NCBI GenBank assembly: GCA_020723405.1
Contig: DYIY01000025.1
Location: 1-46,042, forward strand
Reading direction: 5' to 3'
Origin: Thiobacillus denitrificans
Lineage (GTDB): Bacteria; Pseudomonadota; Gammaproteobacteria; Burkholderiales; Thiobacillaceae
Length of the DNA stretch: 46,042 bases
How positions within the stretch are numbered: the first letter of the stretch is position 1; every line of letters starts with the position of its first letter. The notes under the pieces are model-generated. The model was not told the DNA's origin and did no database searches. It was given only the letters and a program-made list of their open reading frames with translations. Of the stretch, positions 1-6,516 are shown piece after piece. The position numbers were made by a program, and so were the translations under genes.

Positions 1-2
1 AT

Positions 3-104
3 TTTGATTTGGAGGATGAATATGAAAATGAATGCGATGCTGACCCCTTTGATTATGGAATCGCATGGGCGGGCCGCGCTCCAAGTGGAATAGCAACTTC
101 GTGA
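3..104 (+). CDS. 3' end of an unknown upstream gene (partial)
   Basis: A reading frame is open from the window edge and ends at the TGA at 102-104, giving a 33-residue acidic, aromatic-containing tail (ends GIATS). It overlaps the next ORF by about 40 bases in another frame. I do not recognise it. The two frames could also be one protein split by a frameshift, because the downstream frame continues with similar aromatic-rich protein-like composition. The start lies outside the window. Confidence 0.35.
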   Translation, partial: FDLEDEYENECDADPFDYGIAWAGRAPSGIATS

Positions 105-289
105 CGCCTGCCCGCCACTACTACCACGATCCCTTCCGTTACCCACATGGTTGGCGTGATCTTGGCTCGAAATGGCCGACCTGGATGCAGCAGCTTGACC
201 GGATTCCGAACGTCTACAAAGGTGGCGCCGCTGGTGGTGCCGCCGGTACGGCAAGCATTGGCATGAACGGCTGCGGGTGCCCACAATGA
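65..289 (+). CDS. Small aromatic- and glycine-rich protein of unknown function
   Basis: The 74-residue product is rich in Trp, Tyr, His, Pro and Arg in its first 50 residues (for example HYYHDPFRYPHGW), followed by a Gly/Ala stretch and a Cys-Gly-Cys-Pro end. That composition is unlike a random shadow frame. A weak purine-rich GGAA lies about 7 bases before the ATG. Its TGA overlaps the next ATG as ATGA, implying translational coupling. It may be the C-terminal part of a longer protein continuing from the frame that ends at 104, such as the tail of a polymorphic toxin. I do not recognise the family. Confidence 0.45.
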   Translation: MGGPRSKWNSNFVTPARHYYHDPFRYPHGWRDLGSKWPTWMQQLDRIPNVYKGGAAGGAAGTASIGMNGCGCPQ

Positions 290-726
290 CCGAATCAATC
301 CTCAACCGAATGGCGCAGCTCTGGAATCGGTTATTTGCGAGCAAGGAGCTGCTGCCCTACGAGCGTTTGGTATTGGATGCATGGAGAGCGTCGATCTCGG
401 GGGACAGTAGACAGGTACTCGACGCGCAGCTCGATGCTGCCCAGCTCGTACAACATCAAGCTGCTGGTGCAAAGGTCTGCTTCTATTACCGTGAGGGCCA
501 GGCCATGCCACTGTTCCGGGCCACTGAGCCTGACTTGCATGCAGCAACGGTCTTGTTGCGGTCTCCTGACGGATTGGAAACGCTGCGAGCGAAAATATTT
601 CTTCACAAAGGTTGCTTCTTCTCGATTGAGTTTCCAAAGCGGCCGGAGCGCTACATGCAGCAGCACCATATGCAGGCGCAGGCGTTACAAGTTGCAGGCG
701 TTGAGACCCACGTGACACTCGTTTAA
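286..726 (+). CDS. Hypothetical protein coupled to the preceding small ORF
   Basis: The product is 146 residues. I chose the ATG at 286 because it overlaps the preceding TGA (ATGA); an in-frame ATG at 277 is the alternative. It is a soluble mixed alpha/beta sequence with no signal peptide, no membrane segment and no catalytic motif I recognise; its second half has a strand-rich FFSIEF segment. The coupling resembles a toxin-immunity arrangement, with this as the immunity-like partner, but that is inference only. A perfect hairpin terminator follows immediately. Confidence 0.6.
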   Translation: MTESILNRMAQLWNRLFASKELLPYERLVLDAWRASISGDSRQVLDAQLDAAQLVQHQAAGAKVCFYYREGQAMPLFRATEPDLHAATVLLRSPDGLETLRAKIFLHKGCFFSIEFPKRPERYMQQHHMQAQALQVAGVETHVTLV

Positions 727-736
727 AACAAACAAA

Positions 737-774
737 CCCCGGCCGCGCCGCCTGTTCTGGCGGCGCGGCCGGGG
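737..774. terminator. Strong bidirectional rho-independent terminator
   Basis: A perfect 16-bp GC-rich inverted repeat (737-752 and 759-774) encloses a 6-base loop. It is flanked by an A-rich run on the left and TTTCTC on the right. It lies between the convergent ORF ending at 726 and brnA ending at 801, so it can terminate both. Confidence 0.85.
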
Positions 775-800
775 TTTCTCTTCGCTGGCTGGATGGCGGC

Positions 801-1025
801 TTACCTGGCCATCTCGATGAGCTCGATATCCTTGCGCAGCAGATCGTTGACCAGGGCCGAGAGGTCCACGCCCTTGGCGCTGGCCAGGGTAACCAGGCGG
901 TCCTGCACCTCATGTTCCAGATACACCGGCAGATTGAGCCGCATGCCGGGCTTGAAGAACTTGCCGCGCACCCCTTTGGAGAAATCGATTTCGTCGGGCA
1001 TGTCATCGTCGTGGGTCGTGTTCAT
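801..1025 (-). CDS. brnA: BrnA-family antitoxin
   Basis: This is the antitoxin of a BrnT/BrnA type II module: a small DNA-binding protein that neutralises the ribonuclease toxin and autorepresses the operon. The 74-residue product has the usual BrnA layout, an acidic N-terminus (DEIDFSKGVRGKF) followed by a ribbon-helix-helix-like C-terminus (RLNLPVYLEHEVQDRLVTL, then a helix ending near the stop). It follows brnT by 9 bases. I chose the ATG at 1025 because AGGTGA lies 5 bases upstream; the ATG at 1031 and GTG at 1034 are in frame but sit on top of that ribosome site. Confidence 0.85.
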   Translation of the reverse strand: MNTTHDDDMPDEIDFSKGVRGKFFKPGMRLNLPVYLEHEVQDRLVTLASAKGVDLSALVNDLLRKDIELIEMAR

Positions 1026-1034
1026 GGTCATCAC

Positions 1035-1343
1035 CTATCGGGGTTCGTTCTCATACTGTCTACGCTCGTTGCGGGTTGCCTCCCGCGCCGAGATCAGGCG
1101 CACGCGGGCGCTATTGGGGCCGGTGGATTGGTAAGTGTGGGCCACCGCCAGCACCTTGCCTTCGTTTGACATTCCCAGGGTAAACCAACGTTCCTCGTCC
1201 TGACTGTGGCCCGCATCGAACACCGTCAACGCCAGCGGGTCCAAAAGTACGCTGGCTGCCTGGGCAAAGGCCACGCCATGCTTGGACAGATTGGAAGCCG
1301 CCTTGGCCGGGTCCCATGCGATATCCAGCTCCGGGCCGGTCAT
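1035..1343 (-). CDS. brnT: BrnT-family toxin (ribonuclease)
   Basis: The 102-residue protein matches the BrnT family, RelE-fold endoribonucleases that cleave mRNA and stop growth. Visible hallmarks are the N-terminal IAWDPAKAASNLSKHGVAF segment (family form: DPAKAxxNxxKHGVxF), then DEERWFTLG, and the C-terminal VRLISAREATRNERRQYE segment carrying the basic and aromatic residues. Its ATG overlaps the stop of the upstream XRE gene (ATGA). The usual BrnTA locus has two genes, so the XRE protein is an added third member. Confidence 0.9.
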   Translation of the reverse strand: MTGPELDIAWDPAKAASNLSKHGVAFAQAASVLLDPLALTVFDAGHSQDEERWFTLGMSNEGKVLAVAHTYQSTGPNSARVRLISAREATRNERRQYENEPR

Positions 1344-1774
1344 GCCCGCGCTCGCTCGCGGGCGGGCTTCTTCGCCTTAGCCGCCTCGGGTGGGGCTGCG
1401 GGCGCCTGCTGAGCCTGGAACAAGCGCTTGGCCTGATGCTTCAGGGTCATCCCGTCGATCAAGGCGCGCACCACCTGCTTCTCCTCATCGTCGAACTGGC
1501 TGACTGCCTCGAACTGAAGGCGTAGGTCCTGGTCGGGTCCGCGTTCGGACTCATCGAACAGCAGCGAATCGGTGGTGACGTGCAAGGCCGTGGCCAGCTT
1601 CTTCAGCCCCTCCAGGGAAGGTTGCGTGGCGCCGGCCTCATAGCGCTTGATCTGATTCACATGCACCCCCACGGCATCCGCCATGGCCTGCTGGGACAGG
1701 CCGCGCGTCTTGCGTAGGGCAATTAAACGAGCACCCAAGTCCATCGTCCAGAACCAAGTTGTTATGTTGGGCAT
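1340..1774 (-). CDS. XRE-family helix-turn-helix regulator, first gene of the brnTA operon
   Basis: The 144-residue product has a Cro/C1-type HTH at about residues 14-70 (GARLIALRKTRGLSQQAMA, then VNQIKRYEAGATQPS) and a charged, Ala/Pro-rich tail. Such proteins repress their own operon and can act as accessory regulators of toxin modules. It overlaps brnT by four bases. The start is uncertain: the ATG at 1774 has a GAGAG ribosome site, but both that site and the first base of the ATG lie inside the terminal repeat of the IS element. The ATG at 1744 (MDLGARL) fits a normal XRE N-terminus and may be the ancestral start. Confidence 0.8.
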   Translation of the reverse strand: MPNITTWFWTMDLGARLIALRKTRGLSQQAMADAVGVHVNQIKRYEAGATQPSLEGLKKLATALHVTTDSLLFDESERGPDQDLRLQFEAVSQFDDEEKQVVRALIDGMTLKHQAKRLFQAQQAPAAPPEAAKAKKPARERARA

Positions 1775-1808
1775 GAGGTTCTCTCGATTATTAGTCTTCC
1801 AACGGGTG
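1774..1808. repeat. IS3 terminal inverted repeat, left
   Basis: It pairs with 3022-3058 on the opposite strand. The shared core is TGAG, TTC, then GTCTTCCAA and GGGTG, with one single-base gap. Its outermost base coincides with the A of the possible xre start codon on the minus strand. Confidence 0.75.
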
Positions 1809-1812
1809 GGCT

Positions 1813-2703
1813 TCATGCTACCTGTTTTTCCATCTGTTGAGCATTCAGCCAGTCCTGCAAGAACTGAGCTGGCGCCTTGTAACCGAGTGTCGAATGCAAC
1901 CGCTTTCGGTTGTAGAACGTCTCGATGTACTCGAATGCCTGGGCCTTCATTTCGGCGTGTGTCTCGAAGCGTTCGCCATGCACCCGCTCGTTCTTGAAGC
2001 TGTTGAACCAACTCTCCGTCGGGGCGTTGTCCCAGCAGTTCCCTTTCCTGCTCATCGAGCAGACCATGCCGAACTCCTTGAGCTTGGCTCGGAAGGCCTG
2101 GCTGGCGTACTGGCTGCCCCGGTCCGAATGGTGCATCAGGCCTGGCGCCGGTCGTCGACGGAACCACGCCATGGTCAGCGCATCGGTCACAATGTCCGCC
2201 GTCATGCGCGGCTTCAGCGACCAGCCCACCACTTCGCGGTTGAACAGGTCCAGCACGATGGCCAGGTACAGCCAACCCTCGTCCGTCCACAGGTAGGTGA
2301 TGTCCGACGTCCACGCCTGATTCGGCGCTGCGGGTGTGAAGTTCCGGGCCAGTTCGTTTTCGGCCACCGGCATGGTGTGCTTGGAGTCCGTCGTGATCTT
2401 GTAGCGCCGCTTGTGGCGGGCGCGAATGCCATTCTCCCGCATCAGCCGCTCCACCCGTTCCTTGCCGGCCGAGAAGCCTCGTCGGCGCAGTTCCTCGGCC
2501 ATCCGTGGGCTGCCATAGGCCCCTTTGAACTCGGCGTGAACAGACTGGATCAGCGTCAGCATCTGGGCATCGCTCAGCCGCTTCCGATCTACATTGCCGC
2601 CACGCTTCCAGGCTCTGAAGCCGCTGACGCTGACACTCAGGCTCTCGCACAATTCAGCCAAGCCGAACTCGTCGCGATGTTTGTCGATCCAGGCATACTT
2701 CAC
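1813..2703 (-). CDS. IS3-family transposase OrfB (DDE integrase)
   Basis: The 296-residue OrfB carries an HTH_21-type N-terminal part (about residues 45-110, YGSPRMAEELRRRGF) and an rve-type integrase core. The catalytic triad is visible as D in TSDITYLW, D in LMHHSDRGSQYAS, and E in DNAPTESWFNSFKNE, with the usual K/R seven residues on. The reading frame is intact. Translation can begin at a GTG at 2703 that overlaps the orfA stop, but the main product is expected to be OrfAB made by -1 frameshifting at the A-run near 2732-2739. Confidence 0.95.
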   Translation of the reverse strand: MKYAWIDKHRDEFGLAELCESLSVSVSGFRAWKRGGNVDRKRLSDAQMLTLIQSVHAEFKGAYGSPRMAEELRRRGFSAGKERVERLMRENGIRARHKRRYKITTDSKHTMPVAENELARNFTPAAPNQAWTSDITYLWTDEGWLYLAIVLDLFNREVVGWSLKPRMTADIVTDALTMAWFRRRPAPGLMHHSDRGSQYASQAFRAKLKEFGMVCSMSRKGNCWDNAPTESWFNSFKNERVHGERFETHAEMKAQAFEYIETFYNRKRLHSTLGYKAPAQFLQDWLNAQQMEKQVA

Positions 2704-2990
2704 AGCACATCCCGCGCGAAGTATGCCGTCGCTTTTTTTAGGATTTCGTTCTCCCGCTTGAGCCGGATGTTCTCGGCTCTCAGCCGTGAAAGCTCCATCT
2801 CTTCGGGCGTGACCTTCTTGACGCCCACACCATTGAGCTTGCCGGCGTCGAACGCCTTCACCCAGTTGCGCAAGGTCTGTTCGATCAGGCCCAGTTCCTT
2901 GGCAACGGCCCCGGCTGTCTGGCCATCCTTGACCCGCTTGACCGCCAGTTCCTTGAACTCCACCGTGTATTCTTGCTTCGGGATTTTCAT
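2700..2990 (-). CDS. IS3-family transposase OrfA (helix-turn-helix)
   Basis: The 96-residue OrfA is a Tnp_1-type HTH protein that binds the IS ends: residues about 5-50 hold the HTH (FKELAVKRVKDGQTAGAVAKE, then EQTLRNWVKAF). A leucine-zipper-like helix follows (ELSRLRAENIRLKRENEIL). I chose the ATG at 2990 because AAGGAAAG precedes it at good distance; an ATG at 3005 is in frame but has no ribosome site. Confidence 0.92.
   Translation of the reverse strand: MKIPKQEYTVEFKELAVKRVKDGQTAGAVAKELGLIEQTLRNWVKAFDAGKLNGVGVKKVTPEEMELSRLRAENIRLKRENEILKKATAYFARDVL
2732..2739 (-). other. Probable -1 programmed frameshift site of the IS3 transposase
   Basis: On the minus strand seven A residues followed by G fall in the orfA frame as CTA AAA AAA GCG, giving the A-AAA-AAG slippery heptamer used by IS3 elements. 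Slipping back one base joins OrfA, after its zipper helix, to the orfB frame, which stays open through the GTG at 2703. Confidence 0.7.
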
Positions 2991-3021
2991 CGTCTTTCCT
3001 TCCATTGTGACGTCCTGCTTA

Positions 3022-3058
3022 GGTCACCCTTGGAAGACGAAATTCCGGGGGAAGCTCA
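3022..3058. repeat. IS3 terminal inverted repeat, right
   Basis: This is the inverted partner of 1774-1808. Read on the minus strand from 3058 it starts TGAGCTTCC and reaches the shared GTCTTCCAA block. It lies upstream of orfA and would normally overlap the transposase promoter. Confidence 0.75.
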
Positions 3059-3158
3059 GACTTCAACCCGCTAGATTTGCTGCTGTTACTGCGTACGGTC
3101 AGCTTCGAATTGTTCAAGCCCAAAACGACCGTGAAGCGGATCCCCTTGGCGCCTCCCG

Positions 3159-4085
3159 TCAAGGGTCCCGGATCAGCCGCTGGTATTTTCCCCGTCGCCG
3201 GGTTTCCCGGCAGGCCTGGTCATCCTGTCCGGCCGGGCAGGTGGCCAGGGCCCTCTCCCAGGAGCCGTAGGTGGGGTTGGGCAGGAGGAACCATTGGCTG
3301 CCCAGGCGGGTGGCCCAGGCGGGCGGTGGCTCCGCGCCCACCGGGTGGCCGGTTGGCGTTCCGGCCCGCAATTCGGCCAGGGCGGCGCGGGGCAGGAAGT
3401 CGCCCAGGTCGTCGCCGAACAGCATGACGATGCGCTGTGTGCTCGCCAGGAAACGCCGGCGGGGCGATTTGTCGCCGCTTTCCCAGCCCGCCTGGTCATT
3501 GCGCAGCAGGAAGGCGCGCGGATCGTCGGCGAAGGGCAATCCCAGGCGTATGGCCTGTGCCTGGGTGGCCTGGCGCTGGGGGCAGTCGGGGTGGGGATAG
3601 AGGGCCGGCCGGCCGGCGTCCGGGCAGGCGCGGTTGGTCACGTAGTAGATGCGCAGGCCCTGTTTCCGGGCGGCCTCGAGGAAGTCCCGGGCTCCGGCCA
3701 GGGCCAGGGGCGGGGCGGCGGTGACCCAGGCCTGCCAGGCCCCTTCGTCGTGGGCCTGGCCGGTGGCGACCAGGGCGGCGCCGTAGCGGGTGGTGTCCAG
3801 CACCGTCTCGTCCAGGTCCAGGACGATGGCCGGCGGGGCGTCGGGCGGGGGTGTCGGCAGTTCCGGGTCCAGCAGGGCGGAGGGCAGGTCCCGGGCGCCG
3901 GCCAGGGCCCGGGTGGCCACGGCATAGACCTGGGCGGTGGCCAGGGCGTACTCGTGGGCGGTCTGCATCCACAGCACGGCATGGAGATTCTCCCGGCCTT
4001 CCAGGGGCGGCCCTTCCCCTGCCAGGGCTGGCCAGGTCCAGGCCAGCCAGATGGCCAGCAGGCCCAGGGGGCGGGCCGCCTTCAT
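3159..4085 (-). CDS. HAD-family class B-type acid phosphatase / e(P4)-like 5'-nucleotidase, exported
   Basis: The product is 308 residues. Residues 1-22 form a signal peptide (basic start, LLAIWLAWTWP, cleavage near ALAGE). The mature part is an HAD subfamily IIIB phosphatase: motif I VLDLDETVLD at about residue 90 (nucleophile and acid/base Asp), a motif II-like YYVTNRA, and motif IV FGDDLGDF. Related enzymes remove phosphate from nucleotides in the periplasm or on the outer membrane. No lipobox is seen, so it is likely periplasmic. Its ATG overlaps the adenine deaminase stop (ATGA), so a joint role in nucleotide or purine scavenging is plausible. The exact substrate cannot be read from sequence. 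Confidence 0.88.
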   Translation of the reverse strand: MKAARPLGLLAIWLAWTWPALAGEGPPLEGRENLHAVLWMQTAHEYALATAQVYAVATRALAGARDLPSALLDPELPTPPPDAPPAIVLDLDETVLDTTRYGAALVATGQAHDEGAWQAWVTAAPPLALAGARDFLEAARKQGLRIYYVTNRACPDAGRPALYPHPDCPQRQATQAQAIRLGLPFADDPRAFLLRNDQAGWESGDKSPRRRFLASTQRIVMLFGDDLGDFLPRAALAELRAGTPTGHPVGAEPPPAWATRLGSQWFLLPNPTYGSWERALATCPAGQDDQACRETRRRGKYQRLIRDP

Positions 4086-5728
4086 GATGCCAGTTCCGTG
4101 AAACGGAAAGTCCGCCCGTCGAACAGGCCCCGGTCGCTGAGCTTCAGTTCCGGAATCACCAGCAGGGCCATGAAGGACAGGGTCATGAAGGGGGAGGCCA
4201 GGGGTGAGCCCAGGTTCCGGGCCAGGGCGGTGAGTTCGGCGTAACGGGCGGCCACCCGCTCGCCCGGCTGGTCGCTCATGAGCCCGGCCACGGGCAGGGG
4301 CAGGAGTTCCAGCCTTTCCCCGTCGGCCACGGCGATGCCGCCCCGCTGCGCCACCACGGCGTTCACGGCCTGGCAGAGGGACGCGGCATCGACGCCCACC
4401 GCCACCACGTTGTGGGAATCGTGGGCCACGCTGGAGGCCAGGGCGCCCCGGGCCAGGCCGAAGCCGCGCACGAAGGCCACGGCCGGCGGCACGGCCTGAT
4501 AGCGGTTGAGCACCAGCAGGTAGAGGATGTCCCGGCCGGGGTCCGCCAGCAGGTGTTCCGCCGCCGTCCTGGGGGAGACGAAGGTCTCCCGGGTGAACAG
4601 GCTGCCGTCCCGGGCCTCGATGACCCGGATGGACGCGGCGCCGGCCGGCACCGCCAGGTCGCCGGGGGCGATGGGCCGGGCCTGGAAGCGGTTGGCCGGC
4701 GCCACCGCCACGGCCGGGCAGAGGCTGAGCCCGGCGGCGGCCACCAGCCGCCCCCCCACCCAGGTGCGCAGGGGCCGGAAGTCGCGCAGGTCGGCCACTT
4801 CCACGGCGTCCATGGACTCGCCCACGCCCAGCAGCCCCAGGGGCAGGCGGTAATGGCGCACCGGGTTCAGGCAGGCGCAGCCCAGCACGGCCAGCGGGTC
4901 GTGGCCCGCCGCCACGGCCCGGGCGGCCAGCCGGTCGATATGGCCGGCCAGCAGGTCGTCGGGATGCTTGTCGTCGCTGCAGAACATCACCTGGCCGGGG
5001 TGGCTGGCGATGAGGGGGTGCAGGGTGTCGAAATCCCGGGCCGCCGAGCCTTCCCGGATGAGGATGTGCATGCCGGCGGCCAGTTTGTCCCGGGCCTCCT
5101 CCAGGCTGGTGCACTCGTGATCGGTGCTGATGCCCGCCTGGACGTAGCGGCGGGCGTCGGCGCCCCTGAGGCCCGGCGCGTGGCCGTCCACCGGCAGGCC
5201 CCGGGCCCGGGCCAGGCCGATGCGGGCCATGACCTCGCCGTCGCCGGCCAGCACCCCGGGGAAATTCATCATCTCCGAGAGATAGCCCAGGCCGTCCTCC
5301 CGGAACAGGGTCTCCAGTTCCGCCAGGCCCAGGCGGGCGCCGGCCGTTTCGAAGGGGGTGGCCGGCACGCAGGAAGGGGCGCCGAAATGGAAGCGGATGG
5401 CGGCCCGGCGGGCGTTGTCCAGCATGTAGCGCACGCCGTCCAGGCCCAGCACGTTGGCGATCTCGTGGGGATCGGACACGCAGGCCACGGTGCCGTGGCG
5501 GCTGGCCAGCCGGGCGAATTCCGTGGGCACCAGCATGGCGCTTTCCACATGCACGTGGGCATCCACGAAGCCCGGGATCAGGTAGGTCAGGCCGGGGTCC
5601 TCGGGTCCCAGTTCCACCACTTCGCTGATCAGTCCGCCCGTCCAGGCCAGGCGGGCGGTGAAGAGGCGGCGGGCGCGCAGGTCCACCAGGTTGGCGGTGA
5701 AATCACCGGTGAGGGGGTCGGGGGCCAT
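4082..5728 (-). CDS. ade: Adenine deaminase
   Basis: The 548-residue protein is a metal-dependent amidohydrolase converting adenine to hypoxanthine and ammonia in purine salvage. The N-terminal metal motif is PGFVDAHVHVESAMLVP (about residues 51-67), followed by GTVACVSDPHEIANVLG, the VDGHAPGL His and DHECTSLEEA, all typical of Ade. FCSDDKHPDDLL supplies the later metal Asp. The C-terminal adenine-deaminase domain includes HDSHNVVAVG and GIAVADGE. Length agrees with the family. It is the upstream partner of the exported phosphatase in a coupled pair. About 80 bases separate it from the gene upstream. Confidence 0.95.
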   Translation of the reverse strand: MAPDPLTGDFTANLVDLRARRLFTARLAWTGGLISEVVELGPEDPGLTYLIPGFVDAHVHVESAMLVPTEFARLASRHGTVACVSDPHEIANVLGLDGVRYMLDNARRAAIRFHFGAPSCVPATPFETAGARLGLAELETLFREDGLGYLSEMMNFPGVLAGDGEVMARIGLARARGLPVDGHAPGLRGADARRYVQAGISTDHECTSLEEARDKLAAGMHILIREGSAARDFDTLHPLIASHPGQVMFCSDDKHPDDLLAGHIDRLAARAVAAGHDPLAVLGCACLNPVRHYRLPLGLLGVGESMDAVEVADLRDFRPLRTWVGGRLVAAAGLSLCPAVAVAPANRFQARPIAPGDLAVPAGAASIRVIEARDGSLFTRETFVSPRTAAEHLLADPGRDILYLLVLNRYQAVPPAVAFVRGFGLARGALASSVAHDSHNVVAVGVDAASLCQAVNAVVAQRGGIAVADGERLELLPLPVAGLMSDQPGERVAARYAELTALARNLGSPLASPFMTLSFMALLVIPELKLSDRGLFDGRTFRFTELAS

Positions 5729-5808
5729 GATGGGCGGCGGCGGGGCAAATGATCTTCATGGTAGATCACCGGGGAGCGGCCATGCGCTGGCCTCCCCGGC
5801 CCGCCCGT

Positions 5809-6504
5809 TCAGCCTGCGGCCAGCCACTCGATCAGGTGATGGCGTCCCGGCGCCAGTTGCCAGACGGCCAGCCGGCGGGGGGCATCGGGCAGCAGGCCGG
5901 CACAGCCGCTGTCGTGGATGGCCAGTGGGTGGTCCGGCCCCCGGCCCTGCCAGAAGCGGGCCAGACTGGCTTCCAGGTCTTCGCCCCGGGGCAGGTCCAC
6001 CGGGTCATGGCGGGTGGGGGCCTGGTCGGTGGCCGCCAGGTCGTGCCAACTGGCCCAGTGTCGTCCCGCCAGGTCGGCGGGCAGGCGTCGCAGCCAGGCC
6101 GGCCGGTCGAAGCCGTCGGGGGCGCCCGTCAGGTCCTGGCCCAGCAGGTTGCAGAACAGGAAGGCGGCGTCGGGCCAGGCCCGGGCCAGGCGGGCGAACC
6201 CGTCGGCCCGGGCCAGGCCCGGGTCCCCTGCGAAGGCGAAGGCCCGGCCGGGAAAGCGCCGCACCAGGAGGCGCCGGGCCAGGGGGTCCGGTTCGACGAC
6301 GGTGAGGCGGTCAAAGCGCTCCAGGAAGGGCCGGCTCAGGGCATAGCCCCCGCTGGGCCCCAGGAGGAGGAGATGGGACGCGGGAGGCCGCCAGTCGGTG
6401 AGCCAGCGGCGCACCTGGTCGTGGAAAGGGGCCCACAGGCGGTTGCCCCAGCGCCAGGCCCGGGCGTGGTAGACGAGGCCGCCGCTGGGGTGGAACAGGG
6501 GCAT
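5809..6504 (-). CDS. Hypothetical protein, possible Rossmann-fold methyltransferase-like
   Basis: The 231-residue soluble protein has a segment that reads like a SAM-binding first strand and loop (LLLLGPSGGYAL, about residues 46-57) followed by an acidic second strand (RLTVVEPDPLARRLL). A later FLFCNLLGQDL segment could be the motif IV region. The C-terminal part (HPLAIHDSGCAGLLP) is unlike standard methyltransferases. It lies 12 bases after lon on the same strand. I do not recognise a named family, and a true methyltransferase activity is only a possibility. Confidence 0.75.
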   Translation of the reverse strand: MPLFHPSGGLVYHARAWRWGNRLWAPFHDQVRRWLTDWRPPASHLLLLGPSGGYALSRPFLERFDRLTVVEPDPLARRLLVRRFPGRAFAFAGDPGLARADGFARLARAWPDAAFLFCNLLGQDLTGAPDGFDRPAWLRRLPADLAGRHWASWHDLAATDQAPTRHDPVDLPRGEDLEASLARFWQGRGPDHPLAIHDSGCAGLLPDAPRRLAVWQLAPGRHHLIEWLAAG

Positions 6505-6516
6505 GGCGGCCGTCGC

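Larger units (their letters stand above)
1774..3058 (-). mobile_element. IS3-family insertion sequence, about 1285 bp
   Basis: The element has two transposase frames (orfA 2990-2700, orfB 2703-1813) and imperfect terminal inverted repeats. The ends read TGAG inwards from 1774 and, on the other strand, TGAG inwards from 3058, giving the TG...CA termini of the IS3 family; 21 of the first 29 bases match, including a shared GTCTTCCAA block. Flanking triplets (GCA left, GAC right) do not form a target duplication, so one flank may have been rearranged. The transposase is transcribed toward xre-brnT-brnA, so readthrough could drive that operon. Confidence 0.85.

Noticed and set aside
1794-3038. Shorter IS boundaries at the GTCTTCC block
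   Set aside because: The inverted repeat continues 20 bases outward on both sides to TGAG ends at 1774 and 3058, which give the TG...CA termini expected for IS3.
1837-3270. A 477-residue plus-strand ORF across the IS element
   Set aside because: It is antisense to both transposase genes and runs through the IS end into unrelated flanking DNA.
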